Notes: generated from the sequence alone by a model not told the origin. 64,000 bases of DNA from Massilia phyllostachyos (GCF_021044825.1 NZ_JAJNOC010000001.1:620001-684000), one strand, 5' to 3'. Shown: positions 8,460 through 17,945, numbered from the stretch's first letter. Translations and numbers: made by a program.

Positions 8460-8978
8460 ATGAAGACTGACCAGGTTTCGTTCAACGCCATCGTGCCGGC
8501 CCCTTTCGGCGCGATCGGCATCCGCACGCAGGATAATTCGGTGCGCGAGCTGGTCTACCTGCCGCCCTCGTTCGAGGAACAGGCCGCCGACAACCCGGTG
8601 GCCGCCGAGGCCGCCCACCAGGTCGCGCAATATCTCGAAGACCCCGATTTCCGTTTCGACCTGCCCCTGTTTGCGGCCGGCACCGACTTCCAGCGCCGCG
8701 TCTGGGACGAGATTTCCAGCATCCCGCGCGGCAGCGTCAAGACCTACGGCCTGCTGGCCAAGACCCTCGGCTCGGCCCCGCGCGCGGTTGGCCAGGCTTG
8801 CGGCGCCAACTGGTTCCCCCTGATCATTCCCTGCCACCGCGTCACCGCATCCGGCGGCCTGGGCGGCTTCTCGAACCAGGACGACGAAAACGGCTTTCAT
8901 TTATCCGTCAAGCGCTGGCTGCTGCGCCACGAAGGCGCCACCGCATCTCCATGGCAGCAGCAATCGATCTGGGACTGA
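8460..8978 (+). CDS. ogt: Methylated-DNA--[protein]-cysteine S-methyltransferase
   Basis: Suicide repair enzyme that takes the methyl group from O6-methylguanine onto its own cysteine. The acceptor Cys125 lies in the diagnostic IPCHRV motif. The upstream helix-turn-helix segment is FQRRVWDEISSIPRGSVKTYG, with the DNA-flipping arginine region APRAVGQACGANWFP. The 172-aa length fits Ogt/AGT without an Ada regulatory domain. The 3' end overlaps the xerD start by 28 bp, so the two genes are probably translated from one message. Confidence 0.95.
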   Translation: MKTDQVSFNAIVPAPFGAIGIRTQDNSVRELVYLPPSFEEQAADNPVAAEAAHQVAQYLEDPDFRFDLPLFAAGTDFQRRVWDEISSIPRGSVKTYGLLAKTLGSAPRAVGQACGANWFPLIIPCHRVTASGGLGGFSNQDDENGFHLSVKRWLLRHEGATASPWQQQSIWD

Positions 8979-9856
8979 TCGACGAGTTCTGCGACACCCT
9001 CTGGCTGGAACAGGGGCTGGCCAAAAATTCGCTCGACGCCTACCGCCGCGACCTGAAATTGTTCGCCGGCTGGCTGGAGGCCACGCGCCCCGGGCGCGCC
9101 AGCCTGCTGGCCGTGCAGCCGGAAGACATCGCCGCCTACTTCGCCGAACGCCACGAGGACACCCGCCCGAGCTCGGCCAACCGGCGCCTGTCGGTGCTCA
9201 AGCGCTTCTATGGGCTGGCGCTGCGCCGCAACCAGATCGCGCAGGATCCCTGCCTCAAGATGGCTTCGGCCAAGCAGCCTCTGCGTTTCGTCCATACCCT
9301 GACGGAAAGCCAGATCGACGCCTTGCTGGACGCGCCCGATGTATCCACGCCGCTCGGTTTGCGCGAGCGCACCATGCTGGAACTGATGTATGCCAGCGGC
9401 TTGCGGGTGTCGGAACTGGTGGCCCTGAAACTGGTCGAAGTGAGCCTGAACGATGGCGTGCTGCGCATCACCGGCAAGGGCAGCAAGACCCGCCTGGTGC
9501 CGTTCGGACAGGAGGCGCGGCTGTGGCTGGAACGGTATCTGAAGGATGCGCGCGGCATCATCCTGAACGGCCAGGTCGACGATGCCCTGTTCGTCACCGG
9601 ACGCGGCGGGGCGATGACGCGTCAGATGTTCTGGATCCTGATCAAGAAACATGCGGCCAAGGCCGGCATCAAGGGGCCGTTGTCGCCGCACACCCTGCGC
9701 CACGCCTTCGCCACCCACCTGCTGAACCATGGCGCCGACCTGCGCGTGGTGCAGCTGCTGCTTGGCCACGCCGACATTTCTACCACACAGATTTACACGC
9801 ATGTTGCGCGCGAGCGCCTCAAGCACCTGCACGCCCAGCATCATCCGCGGGGTTAA
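8951..9856 (+). CDS. xerD: Site-specific tyrosine recombinase XerD
   Basis: Chromosome-dimer resolvase that acts with XerC at dif under FtsK control. The 301-aa protein has an N-terminal SAM-like core-binding domain (residues 8-95). The catalytic domain has the full set: Arg152 (ASGLRVSEL), Lys176 (GKGSKT), His247 and Arg250 (SPHTLRHAFATH), His273 (LLGHADISTTQIY) and nucleophile Tyr282. The ATG at 8951 lies inside the ogt 3' end. It is the only recombinase gene in this window, about 18 kb from the tRNA-linked cassette array, and it looks like the housekeeping enzyme rather than a dedicated integrase. Confidence 0.94.
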   Translation: MAAAIDLGLIDEFCDTLWLEQGLAKNSLDAYRRDLKLFAGWLEATRPGRASLLAVQPEDIAAYFAERHEDTRPSSANRRLSVLKRFYGLALRRNQIAQDPCLKMASAKQPLRFVHTLTESQIDALLDAPDVSTPLGLRERTMLELMYASGLRVSELVALKLVEVSLNDGVLRITGKGSKTRLVPFGQEARLWLERYLKDARGIILNGQVDDALFVTGRGGAMTRQMFWILIKKHAAKAGIKGPLSPHTLRHAFATHLLNHGADLRVVQLLLGHADISTTQIYTHVARERLKHLHAQHHPRG

Positions 9857-9949
9857 TTCAAACCGCGGCGCATTCCCTCGTCCATAATGGCCGGGCAGCA
9901 TGGCAGTGGACATCCTTCTTCAATCGGCACAGCGCGACATGAGGTGAAC

Positions 9950-10144
9950 ATGGCACGGACCAATTTCCAGTACGAAAAGCGGCAACGGGAACTCGAGAAG
10001 AAGCGCAAGGCCGAGGAAAAGGCGCGGCGCAAGCAGGAGGCCAAGCTGGCGGCCCCGGAAGGCCAGGATGGCGCGCCGGCCGGCGAAGGCAGCGAAGGCG
10101 AGGCGCCGGCGGAAGACGAGGCGGCCCAGCAGGGCGCTGCCTGA
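9950..10144 (+). CDS. Small highly charged conserved protein
   Basis: A 64-aa protein starting MARTNFQYEKRQRELEKKRK. The first 35 residues are almost entirely Lys/Arg/Glu/Gln and predict one long basic helix. The rest is an acidic Ala/Gly/Glu tail. Small proteins with the same start are common in Burkholderiales and have no known role. The ATG at 9950 follows GAGGTG at good spacing, so it is preferred over the in-frame ATG at 9887. Confidence 0.75.
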   Translation: MARTNFQYEKRQRELEKKRKAEEKARRKQEAKLAAPEGQDGAPAGEGSEGEAPAEDEAAQQGAA

Positions 10145-10321
10145 GCGCCAGCCGCCAGCGCGCGCATAGTGGGCGCTCAGGCTCCGTCTTGGATGCAAGA
10201 TGGAGCTCCTTGCGCATGGTGTGACTGTAGGCGCACTAGCCATGCGCCGCCACCGGCGTGCGACAGGCGGCGGCGCGGCGGGTCTGGAATGCGCCCATGC
10301 GCGACGAAATGCAGCCGCCGA

Positions 10322-10345
10322 ACCGTTTGCGTGCCCGCAAACGGT
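10322..10345. promoter_or_regulatory. Perfect 10-bp hairpin upstream of the GGDEF-EAL gene
   Basis: ACCGTTTGCG (10322-10331), four unpaired bases, then CGCAAACGGT (10336-10345). There is no T tract after it, so it is not a typical intrinsic terminator. It lies about 80 bp before the GTG start at 10422, in a 277-bp gap without a gene. It could be an operator or a leader hairpin. Confidence 0.5.
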
Positions 10346-10421
10346 CGATCGCGGGAAGGGGAAGAATGGCGGGGTTGTCATCGGTTGCCCGATGTTTCCC
10401 CTCCAGACAAGGAACTTTCCC

Positions 10422-12587
10422 GTGGACGAATTCAAACAGGATCAGACTGGCCGGCCGGGGACGCCCGGCGACGGCGATCCTGGCCGGCCCAAGCCGTTCG
10501 CACGCAGCGAAGGCCAGGCCGGCGTCTTCCACAGCGATAGTCCCGGCCGCGAAGCGCTGGACTGGCTGTACCGCTTCGTGACGGCCATCGAGCTGGCGCC
10601 GGCGGTCGCCGTGCATTCGGTCGACGCGAAGGGCATCGTGCGCTTCTGGAACCATGCCTGCGCCCAGTTGTTCGGGATCCCGGCCAGCCATGCGCTGGGG
10701 CGGCCGTTTCGCGATCTGGTCTTCCACCTCGAACGCCAGGCCGAATTCGACGCCACCATCGCCGGCATCTGGCGCGACGGCAGCGCACCGGCGCCGCGCG
10801 ACTGGCAGGTCGAAACCGCCGCCGGCCGCCGCCTGTGGCTGCACTCGAACCATTTCCCGGTCAAGCGCGAGGGCGCCACCCAGCAGGTGTTCTGCATGGA
10901 GGTCGACATCACCGGCCGCAAGCAGGTCGAGGACAACCTGGTGTCGGCCGCGCGCGTGTTCGAGAACGCGCACGAGGGCATGATCCTGATGGACGCCGAA
11001 TACCGGGTGCAGTCGGTCAACCCGGCCTTTACGGCGATTACCGGCTACGCCGCCGCCGACATCGTCGGCGCCACGCTGGCCAGCCTGCCCTGGGGCGAAA
11101 CCGAGACCGGCTTTTACGAGAGCATCTGGTCCCAGCTGGACGGCAACGACCACTGGCAGGGCGAGGTCGCGGCCATGCGCAGGAACGGCGAGCGCTACCC
11201 GGCCTGGGTGGCGCTGACCACCATCCGCGACCCGCGCGGCGAGGCAGTCAGCTACATGGCGATGCTGTCCGACATCAGCGAGCGCAAGCGCGCCGAAGAC
11301 CGGGTGCGCCACCAGGCCGAGCACGATCCGCTCACCGGCCTGCCGAACCGCGCGCTGTTCCTCGACCGCATGCACCACGCGCTGGCCACCTGGCGCCGCC
11401 AGCGCGACAACTTCGCCGTGCTGTTCCTCGACCTCGACCGCTTCAAGGCCATCAACGACAACAACGGCCACCAGACCGGCGACGCCGTGCTGCGCGAGGT
11501 GGCGGCGCGCCTGCGCGGCTGCGTGCGCCGGGTCGACACCATCAGCCGCCTCGGCGGCGACGAGTTCGTGATCCTGCTGGCCGACATCGGCGGCGCCGAC
11601 CAGGCCGCCCACGTGGCGAACGCCGTGATGCAGGCGGTGGCGCGGCCCATTGAGGCGGGCGGCGTCCAGCTCACGCTCTCGGCCTCGATCGGCGTCGCCA
11701 TCTGTCCCACCGACGGGGTCGACGTCGACACCCTGATGCACCACGCCGACGTCGCCATGTACCACGCCAAGGAGAACGGGCGCGACAGCTTCCGCTTCTT
11801 CAGCCCCGAAATGAACGCCCGCATCCTCGAGCGCGGCGTGCTCGAGCGGCGCCTGCGCCAGGCTTTGGCGCAGGGCGAATTCCTGCTCGAATACCAGCCC
11901 GAGCTCGAGGTCGGCAGCGGCCGCGTGATCGGCGTCGAGGCCCTGATCCGCTGGCGCCATCCCGAACGCGGCCTGCTGCTGCCGCACGATTTCCTGCCCG
12001 TGGCCGAGGAATGCGGCCTGATCGTCCCAATCGGCGACTGGGTGCTGCGCGAAGCCTGCCGCCAGGCGCGCAACTGGCGCGACGAAGGGCATGAGGTCTC
12101 GGTGGCGGTGAACCTGTCCGACGCCCAGTTCCTGCACGCGGATCTGCTGGACACCGTCGACGACGCCCTGCAGCAGTCCGGCCTGGCGCCCGACTGCCTC
12201 GACCTGGAAATCACCGAAGGCGCGATCATGCGCGGCGACGCCGGCCTCGACGACATCGTCGCCGCCCTGCGCACCCGCGGCGTGCAACTGACCATCGACC
12301 GCTTCGGCACCGGCCTGTCGAGCCTGTCGTCGCTGCGGCGCTATCCGCTGTCGAAGCTGAAGATCGACCGCAGCTTCGTGAGCGACATCGAACACGACCC
12401 GCTCGACGCCGCCCTGATCCCCGCCATCATCGCCATGGCCCGCAGCCTGCGCCTGCGCGTGGTGGCCGAGGGCGTGGAAACGGCGGAGCAGCTGCGCTTC
12501 CTGCAGCAGCACGGCTGCGACCAGTACCAGGGATTTTATGCTGCCGGGGCGAGCAGCCGCCCGGATTTCAGGCCGGTTCTTCTGTAG
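10422..12587 (+). CDS. PAS-PAS-GGDEF-EAL c-di-GMP protein
   Basis: Predicted soluble c-di-GMP signalling protein of 721 aa. Two PAS domains come first (VHSVDAKGIVRFWNHACAQLFG; MDAEYRVQSVNPAFTAITGY). The GGDEF domain is intact (RLGGDEFVILL) and carries an RRVD inhibitory I-site five residues upstream. The EAL domain keeps EALIRW, NLS, LEITE, KLKIDRSF and VAEGVET. However, the metal-binding pair DDFGTG reads IDRFGTG, with Asp replaced by Arg at codon 12300-12302. The phosphodiesterase half may therefore be inactive or regulatory. I chose the GTG at 10422 because AAGGAA lies 7 bp upstream. The ATG at 10392 is an alternative. Confidence 0.88.
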   Translation: MDEFKQDQTGRPGTPGDGDPGRPKPFARSEGQAGVFHSDSPGREALDWLYRFVTAIELAPAVAVHSVDAKGIVRFWNHACAQLFGIPASHALGRPFRDLVFHLERQAEFDATIAGIWRDGSAPAPRDWQVETAAGRRLWLHSNHFPVKREGATQQVFCMEVDITGRKQVEDNLVSAARVFENAHEGMILMDAEYRVQSVNPAFTAITGYAAADIVGATLASLPWGETETGFYESIWSQLDGNDHWQGEVAAMRRNGERYPAWVALTTIRDPRGEAVSYMAMLSDISERKRAEDRVRHQAEHDPLTGLPNRALFLDRMHHALATWRRQRDNFAVLFLDLDRFKAINDNNGHQTGDAVLREVAARLRGCVRRVDTISRLGGDEFVILLADIGGADQAAHVANAVMQAVARPIEAGGVQLTLSASIGVAICPTDGVDVDTLMHHADVAMYHAKENGRDSFRFFSPEMNARILERGVLERRLRQALAQGEFLLEYQPELEVGSGRVIGVEALIRWRHPERGLLLPHDFLPVAEECGLIVPIGDWVLREACRQARNWRDEGHEVSVAVNLSDAQFLHADLLDTVDDALQQSGLAPDCLDLEITEGAIMRGDAGLDDIVAALRTRGVQLTIDRFGTGLSSLSSLRRYPLSKLKIDRSFVSDIEHDPLDAALIPAIIAMARSLRLRVVAEGVETAEQLRFLQQHGCDQYQGFYAAGASSRPDFRPVLL

Positions 12588-12723
12588 GGTGGGCGGCTCC
12601 ACCCTTAAATGTGACCGGCCAACGGCCCGAACGCCGCCCACGCGGTCAACGAACGGGTCCGAAACACGGAGCATGCCGGGACACGTGATTTGAACGCGCG
12701 GACGGCGAAGCCGTCCACCCTAC
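12584..12723. repeat. Pair of GTAGGGTGG palindromes in opposite orientation
   Basis: 12584-12605 is GTAGGGTGG-GCGGCT-CCACCCT. Its TAG at 12585-12587 is the stop codon of the preceding gene. 12700-12723 is GGACGGC-GAA-GCCGTCC followed by ACCCTAC, an inverted copy. They belong to the family listed at 4252. The remaining sequence to 12824 holds no gene. Confidence 0.7.
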
Positions 12724-12824
12724 TGGGCGGTAATGGCATCACGTCGCCCACACGTCAACGAACGGATTCGCCAATCGTGGTCCGATCCACCCAACACACG
12801 GGAGACGTGTCGCGCGTCGCGCGC

Positions 12825-13799
12825 CTAATCCCGCTCGCCGTCGAACCGCCCCGCCTGCGGATACAAGCGAATCCGCGCCAGCACCTGCCCATGGTCCGAC
12901 GCCTCCGGCAGCCCCAGGTCCAGGTGGTCATTCAGGTACACCACATCCACCACTTCCCCGATCGCATCCGGCAGCACCGGATTGAATTCCTGCGATACCA
13001 GGATATGGTCGATGGTCGAATGCCGGCTTTCGTGCACGATCGAGAACCCCACGCTGCGCAGGTTATCCTGGTGCATGTGCAGGCGCGCCGCATCGAACAT
13101 GCGCTCTGCCAGCGGCGCGCCTTCGCCCAGCACGATCTCGGTGGTGACCGAATCGGCCACGTCGTTGAAGTCGCCCAGCACGATGCGCGGGCGCTGCTGT
13201 TCGCGCGCCATATCGGTGAGCAGCACGCGCAGGGCGGTGGCTTCGGTGCCGCGCCGGACCAGCGAACGCAGGCAGGCGAGGGCGTACAGGTTCGGGTCTT
13301 CGCCGGTGTCGCTGGCGCGGTAGTCCGGGCGGCGCGACTTCAGGTGCACGACGATGACGTCGATCACGATGCCCGGCGCCAGTTCGACCTCGGCATGCAG
13401 CGGCGCGCGCGTGAAGCGGTCCGGGTCGCGGCTGCCGGCCGGCATCGACACGCTCTCCGGGAACATGGTCATGGGCCGCGCATGGCCGACCACCGGCAGG
13501 CGCGAGACCAGCGCCACGCTCGGCGTCAGGCGCGGCGCTTCCGGATCGGGATCGAAGCCGAGGTGGATCGCGTCGCGAAAGCGCCGGGTGCGTGCCAGCA
13601 CTTCGCGCAAGGTGGCCTGCGAAAAAATCTCCTGGAAGCCGATGACGTCCGCATTGAGCAGGTCGATCTGGCGCGCCGTCCACTCCAGCTTGGCCTCGTA
13701 TTCCTCGGCGCTGCACGGCTCGAGATTTTCGTAGCAGCGCATGCCCGGCGGGGCGAGGTTATAGGTATTGAAGGTGGCAAAGCGAATTTCTTGCTGCAT
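12825..13799 (-). CDS. Endonuclease/exonuclease/phosphatase-family protein
   Basis: A 324-aa EEP-fold metallohydrolase. Visible motifs are FATFNTYNL at the N-terminus, VIGFQEIF (catalytic Glu), HLKSRRPD, LGDFND (Asp/Asn metal and phosphate ligands), and the C-terminal ASDHGQV (Asp-His). No signal peptide is evident, so it is probably cytoplasmic. The family covers DNA repair nucleases, lipid phosphatases and sphingomyelinases, and the sequence does not decide between them. It is divergent from ybaK across 38 bp. Confidence 0.82.
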   Translation of the reverse strand: MQQEIRFATFNTYNLAPPGMRCYENLEPCSAEEYEAKLEWTARQIDLLNADVIGFQEIFSQATLREVLARTRRFRDAIHLGFDPDPEAPRLTPSVALVSRLPVVGHARPMTMFPESVSMPAGSRDPDRFTRAPLHAEVELAPGIVIDVIVVHLKSRRPDYRASDTGEDPNLYALACLRSLVRRGTEATALRVLLTDMAREQQRPRIVLGDFNDVADSVTTEIVLGEGAPLAERMFDAARLHMHQDNLRSVGFSIVHESRHSTIDHILVSQEFNPVLPDAIGEVVDVVYLNDHLDLGLPEASDHGQVLARIRLYPQAGRFDGERD

Positions 13800-13837
13800 A
13801 ATGGAAATCCCTTATATTCGTCTTTAGCGTACCACGC

Positions 13838-14329
13838 ATGGCCAAGAAAGAGCACGTGTCCGAGACACCCGCAACCCAGTTCCTGCGCAAGCAGGGCGTG
13901 AGTTTCACGGAACATCCCTATGACTATGAAGAACATGGTGGAACGTCCGTTTCCTCGCGTGAATTGGGCGTGCCCGAGCACCATGTTGTGAAGACACTGG
14001 TGATGCAGGACGAGGCGGCGCGTCCGCTGATCGTGCTGATGCATGGCGACCGCAAGGTCTCGACCAAGAACCTGGCGCGCGCGATTCCCTGCAAGTCGGT
14101 CGAGCCGTGCAAGCCTGAGGTGGCGCAGCGCCATTCGGGCTACCTGGTCGGCGGCACGTCTCCCTTCGGCATCCGCAAGGCGATGCCGGTGTATGTCGAG
14201 GAATCGATCCTGGCGCTGGAAAAAATCTATATCAACGGCGGCCGCCGCGGCTTCCTGATCGGCATCGACCCGAAGGTCCTGAGCGTCGTGCTGGGCGCGC
14301 GCGCGGTCCAGTGCGCGCTGGCCGAGTGA
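13838..14329 (+). CDS. ybaK: Cys-tRNA(Pro)/Cys-tRNA(Cys) deacylase YbaK
   Basis: Trans-editing enzyme that hydrolyses Cys-tRNA(Pro) made in error by prolyl-tRNA synthetase. The 163-aa protein has the YbaK/EbsC fold. Visible motifs are HHVVKTLVMQ (with the conserved Lys), VLMHGDRKVSTKNLAR, and the substrate loop GYLVGGTSPFGIRKAMPVYV, whose GG-SPFG is diagnostic. Its length and full motif set suggest an active enzyme. Confidence 0.93.
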   Translation: MAKKEHVSETPATQFLRKQGVSFTEHPYDYEEHGGTSVSSRELGVPEHHVVKTLVMQDEAARPLIVLMHGDRKVSTKNLARAIPCKSVEPCKPEVAQRHSGYLVGGTSPFGIRKAMPVYVEESILALEKIYINGGRRGFLIGIDPKVLSVVLGARAVQCALAE

Positions 14330-14420
14330 GCTTCCAAGTGGCTCGGGCAATGGTGTATAGTCCCGTGCGCCCCAGTACATGTACTGACGAGAACAGCAAG
14401 AACACATTCAGAGAAACCCC

Positions 14421-15041
14421 ATGAATACCCTGATCGCCACCATCGCCGCCTACCTGATCGGCTCGATTTCCTTCGCCGTCGTGATGAGCCGCGCCTTCGG
14501 CCTGTCCGACCCGCGCACCTACGGTTCGAAGAACCCGGGCGCCACCAATGTGCTGCGCAGCGGCAGCAAGAAGGCCGCGATCGCGACCTTGGTCGGCGAC
14601 GCCGCCAAGGGCTGGCTCGCGGTGTGGCTGGCGGTCAAGTTCGGCCCGTCCTACGGCCTGGAAGAGGGCGGCATCGCGCTGGTCGCGATCGCGGTCTTCG
14701 TGGGCCACCTGTGGCCGGTGTTCTTCCGTTTTGTCGGCGGCAAGGGCGTGGCGACGGCGCTCGGCGTGCTGCTCGGCATTAACGTCTGGCTCGGCCTGGC
14801 GACCCTGGCGACCTGGCTGATCGTCGCCTACGCTTTCCGCTATTCCTCGCTGGCCGCCCTGATCGCCTCGGTCTTCGCACCTTTCTATTACGGCCTGCTG
14901 TTCGGCGCCGACGAGATCCTGTTCGCGGTCGTCGTGATGAGCGCGCTGCTGCTGTGGCGCCATAGCGCGAACATCGCCAACCTGATCGCCGGCAAGGAGT
15001 CGAAAATCGGCAGCAAGGCCAAGGGCGCTGCAAAGAAATAG
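14421..15041 (+). CDS. plsY: Glycerol-3-phosphate acyltransferase PlsY
   Basis: Inner-membrane enzyme that moves the acyl group from acyl-phosphate to glycerol 3-phosphate, the first step of phospholipid synthesis. The three PlsY motifs are present: [33 protein letters not shown] in the N-terminal third, [23 protein letters not shown] in the middle, and the later [11 protein letters not shown] segment. At least five hydrophobic helices fit the family. The basic tail [12 protein letters not shown] is cytoplasmic-like. Confidence 0.95.
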   Translation: MNTLIATIAAYLIGSISFAVVMSRAFGLSDPRTYGSKNPGATNVLRSGSKKAAIATLVGDAAKGWLAVWLAVKFGPSYGLEEGGIALVAIAVFVGHLWPVFFRFVGGKGVATALGVLLGINVWLGLATLATWLIVAYAFRYSSLAALIASVFAPFYYGLLFGADEILFAVVVMSALLLWRHSANIANLIAGKESKIGSKAKGAAKK

Positions 15042-15155
15042 AGCCCCGGCTACTGGTGCGCCGAAGTAGCCGGCGCGCCACGCCAATATCCACATCGCGT
15101 TACCATACGCCACCCGGCACATCCTCGTGCCCGCAATTATTTGAAAGGTGGCGTC

Positions 15156-15821
15156 ATGACCAAGCAACTCAGGATCGACTTCGTATCGGACGTTTCGTGC
15201 CCATGGTGCGCGATCGGCTACAAGTCGCTGGAAACGGCGCTGCTGCGCATGGGCGGCGAGGTGACCGTCGACCTGCACTTCCAGCCCTTCGAGCTGAACC
15301 CGAACATGGGGCCGGACGGCCAGGACATCGTCGAGCACATCACGGAAAAATACGGCGCGACCGCCGAGCAGCAGGCCAGCAGCCGCGAGATGATCCGCCA
15401 GCGCGGCGCCGACGTTGGTTTCACCTTCGACATGGAACGGCGCGGCCGCATCTACAACACTTTCGACGCCCACCGCCTGCTGTCCTGGGCCGAGGGCGAA
15501 GGCCAGCAGCGTGACCTGAAGGTGGCCTTGCTGGAAGCCTATTTCACCCGCTGTGAAGATCCGAGCAAGCACGACGTGCTGCTGCGCGCCGTCGAGCGCG
15601 TCGGCCTGGACCGCGACACCGCCGAGCAAATCCTGAAGTCGGACGCCTTTGCGGACGAGGTGCGCGAGCGCGAGCAATTCTTCCAGCGCGCCGGCATCCA
15701 TTCGGTGCCGGCCATCATCATCAACCAGCGCCACCTGATCTCGGGCGGGCAGCCGCCGGAAGTGTTCGAGCAGGCGCTGCGCGAGATCGCCGCACGCGGC
15801 GATACGCCCCAGCCTGAGTAA
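15156..15821 (+). CDS. DsbA-family oxidoreductase, FrnE-like
   Basis: A 221-aa thioredoxin-fold protein with the active-site CPWC close to the N-terminus (VSDVSCPWCAIG), a helical insertion, and the C-terminal cis-Pro segment GIHSVPAIIINQRHLISGGQPPEVF. This is the pattern of FrnE/2-hydroxychromene-2-carboxylate-isomerase-like DsbA proteins. There is no signal peptide, so a cytoplasmic redox role is likely. Start at 15156 (MTKQLRIDF) follows AAAGGTGG; the earlier ATG at 15141 is less well placed. Confidence 0.88.
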   Translation: MTKQLRIDFVSDVSCPWCAIGYKSLETALLRMGGEVTVDLHFQPFELNPNMGPDGQDIVEHITEKYGATAEQQASSREMIRQRGADVGFTFDMERRGRIYNTFDAHRLLSWAEGEGQQRDLKVALLEAYFTRCEDPSKHDVLLRAVERVGLDRDTAEQILKSDAFADEVREREQFFQRAGIHSVPAIIINQRHLISGGQPPEVFEQALREIAARGDTPQPE

Positions 15822-15827
15822 GCTCGC

Positions 15828-16673
15828 TTAATTCAGTTCGAGCACGATCGGCTGGTGGTCCGAGGCCGCGGTCTCGGACTGCACGTCGACCGAGACCACG
15901 CGCGGCGCCAGGTCCTCGGTGACGAAGAAATAGTCGTAGCACTCGGGCCGCTCCGGCCACGGATAGCCGTGCAGGCCGGTGGTCGGCGCCCGCGCCACGC
16001 CGCCGTGGGCCACGCGCCAGGCATCCTGGAAGGCGGGAGCGCCGCCCTCCATCGGGCTCAGCAGCGCCGTGTAATCCTCCGCGTCCGGGGCAAAATTGAA
16101 ATCGCCGCAGAGGATCGCGGACGCCGGCCGGAAGCCCAGCTGGAAGGGCGCGTCGAGGTTCGGATCGGGCTGGAAGATGCGGGCCCGGCTGCTGGCTTCC
16201 ATGTGCAGCTCGCGGATGCGGCGCACCTGCGCCATGCGCTGCAGCGGCGAATAGTACTCGAGGTGGGTGGTCATCAGGCGCAGCTTGCCGCTGGGCGCAT
16301 CGATGACGGTTTCCATCAGGCCGCGCGGCATGCCGGCGGGACGCTCGGGGTCGGCTGGCCAGGGCAGCAGGTGGCGGTGCACCTGCGAGATGCGGTACTT
16401 CGAGAGGATCAGGTTGCCGAACAGGCGCGGCGAGTTGTTCTTGTAGAGTTCACTCGGGGCATGCTCCATCATGTGGTAGCCGCCGAAGGCGCCGCCCAGC
16501 TGCTTGAACTGGTTGGCGGTGGCGCCGCCCTCCAGCTCCGAATGATTCGCCGCCACTTCCTGCAGGCAGACGACATCCGGATTCAGCCGGCGCAGGACGT
16601 CGATGATCGCGTGGATGCGAATCCTTCCGTCCTTGCCACAGCCCCAGTGAATATTCCAACTTACTACGCGCAT
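15828..16673 (-). CDS. Endonuclease/exonuclease/phosphatase-family protein
   Basis: A second EEP-fold hydrolase, 281 aa, not closely similar to the one at 12825. Motifs are MRVVSWNIHWGCG, VVCLQEVAAN (catalytic Glu), TTHLEYYSPLQR, LCGDFNFAPDAEDY and the C-terminal ASDHQPIVLEL. These residues form a complete metal and catalytic set. The ATG at 16673 is used; a GTG codon directly before it is possible. It is convergent with the DsbA-family gene, with 6 bp between their ends. The substrate is unknown. Confidence 0.83.
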   Translation of the reverse strand: MRVVSWNIHWGCGKDGRIRIHAIIDVLRRLNPDVVCLQEVAANHSELEGGATANQFKQLGGAFGGYHMMEHAPSELYKNNSPRLFGNLILSKYRISQVHRHLLPWPADPERPAGMPRGLMETVIDAPSGKLRLMTTHLEYYSPLQRMAQVRRIRELHMEASSRARIFQPDPNLDAPFQLGFRPASAILCGDFNFAPDAEDYTALLSPMEGGAPAFQDAWRVAHGGVARAPTTGLHGYPWPERPECYDYFFVTEDLAPRVVSVDVQSETAASDHQPIVLELN

Positions 16674-16795
16674 CACGATACCTCCGTAAAACTTTACCGC
16701 CGGATATTGCCACTGTTTGGCAGGGGGCGGTCACACGGTAGGATCGGTGTCAAGCTAGCAAGTTCAATCCTGCTAACAAGCGTTTCAGCAGAGAA

Positions 16796-17833
16796 TCAGG
16801 CCGCTTCGAGCTCGTCCAGCGGCCAGCGCGGACGCACATTGAAGGCGTAATCGCGCTGCGCCAGATCGGGGTTGCGCTCGAGACGCAGGGCGCCGGCGAA
16901 GGCGATCATGGCGCCGTTGTCGGTGCAGAATTCCAGCTCCGGATAATAGACCTGGAACTTGCGCTTGGCGGCCGCGGCATCGAGCGACGCGCGCAGCTGG
17001 CGGTTGGCGCCGACGCCGCCCGCGATCACCAGGCGTTTCAAGCCCGTGTGCTTCAGCGCGTTGACGCACTTGGCCGTCAGCACGTCGACGATCGCATCGA
17101 CGAAGCCGCGCGCGATGTTGGCCTTGTCCTGTTCGCAGATGTTCGCCACCGCCTCGTTGTGGTTCTTCACCACGGTCAGCACGGCGGTCTTCAGGCCCGA
17201 GAAGCTGAAGTTGAAATCCTTCGAGTGCAGCATCGGACGCGGCAGCGTGTAGGCGGCCGGGTCGCCGAATTCCGCCAGGCGCGAGATCGCCGGACCGCCG
17301 GGGTAGCCGAGGCCGAGCAGCTTGGCCGACTTGTCGAAGGCTTCGCCGGCCGCATCGTCCAGCGTCTCGCCCAGCAGCGTGTAGCGGCCGACGCCGTCCA
17401 CCCGCATCAACTGCGTGTGGCCGCCCGAGACCAGCAGCGCGATGAAGGGAAATTCCGGACGCTCGCTCGCCAGCAGGGGCGAGAGCAGGTGGCCTTCCAG
17501 GTGGTGCACGCCGAGCACCGGCTTGTCGAGGGCAAGGGCCAGCGAGCAGGCCACCGAAGACCCGACCAGCAGGGCGCCGGCCAGGCCCGGGCCCTGGGTG
17601 TAGGCGATGGCGTCGATGTTCGATGCGGGAAGGTCGGCGCGCTTGAGCACTTCTTCCAGCAGCGGCAGGGCGCGCCGGATGTGGTCGCGCGAGGCGAGTT
17701 CCGGCACCACGCCGCCGTACTCTTCGTGCATGGCGACCTGCGAATGCAGGGCATGGGACAGCAGGCCGCGCTCGGTGTCGTACAGAGCCAGGCCGGTTTC
17801 ATCGCAGGAGGATTCGACGCCGAGGACAATCAT
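16796..17833 (-). CDS. tsaD: tRNA N6-adenosine threonylcarbamoyltransferase TsaD
   Basis: Catalytic subunit that places threonylcarbamoyl on A37 of tRNA, working with TsaB and TsaE. The 345-aa protein starts [14 protein letters not shown] and contains the metal-binding [12 protein letters not shown], the ATP-binding [30 protein letters not shown], and NGAMIAFAG. The frame runs further upstream to 18019, but the extra 62 residues are unlike the family. tsaE lies at 2.1 kb in this window. Confidence 0.96.
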   Translation of the reverse strand: MIVLGVESSCDETGLALYDTERGLLSHALHSQVAMHEEYGGVVPELASRDHIRRALPLLEEVLKRADLPASNIDAIAYTQGPGLAGALLVGSSVACSLALALDKPVLGVHHLEGHLLSPLLASERPEFPFIALLVSGGHTQLMRVDGVGRYTLLGETLDDAAGEAFDKSAKLLGLGYPGGPAISRLAEFGDPAAYTLPRPMLHSKDFNFSFSGLKTAVLTVVKNHNEAVANICEQDKANIARGFVDAIVDVLTAKCVNALKHTGLKRLVIAGGVGANRQLRASLDAAAAKRKFQVYYPELEFCTDNGAMIAFAGALRLERNPDLAQRDYAFNVRPRWPLDELEAA

Positions 17834-17869
17834 GGGAGAGAAAGGTAAAGCGGAATCCGCCATTGTAAC

Positions 17870-17896
17870 GTAGGGTGGGCGGATTCCGCCCACGCG
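17870..17896. repeat. GTAGGGTGGGCGG palindrome
   Basis: GTAGGGTGGGCGGA-TT-CCGCCCACGCG, a 9-bp stem, between the tsaD start and the aroG stop. It may end aroG transcription before tsaD, although it has no T tract. Confidence 0.7.
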
Positions 17897-17945
17897 GTGA
17901 TACATGGCAGCCAGATCATCCGGCGCGAAACCGGAGCCGATAACG

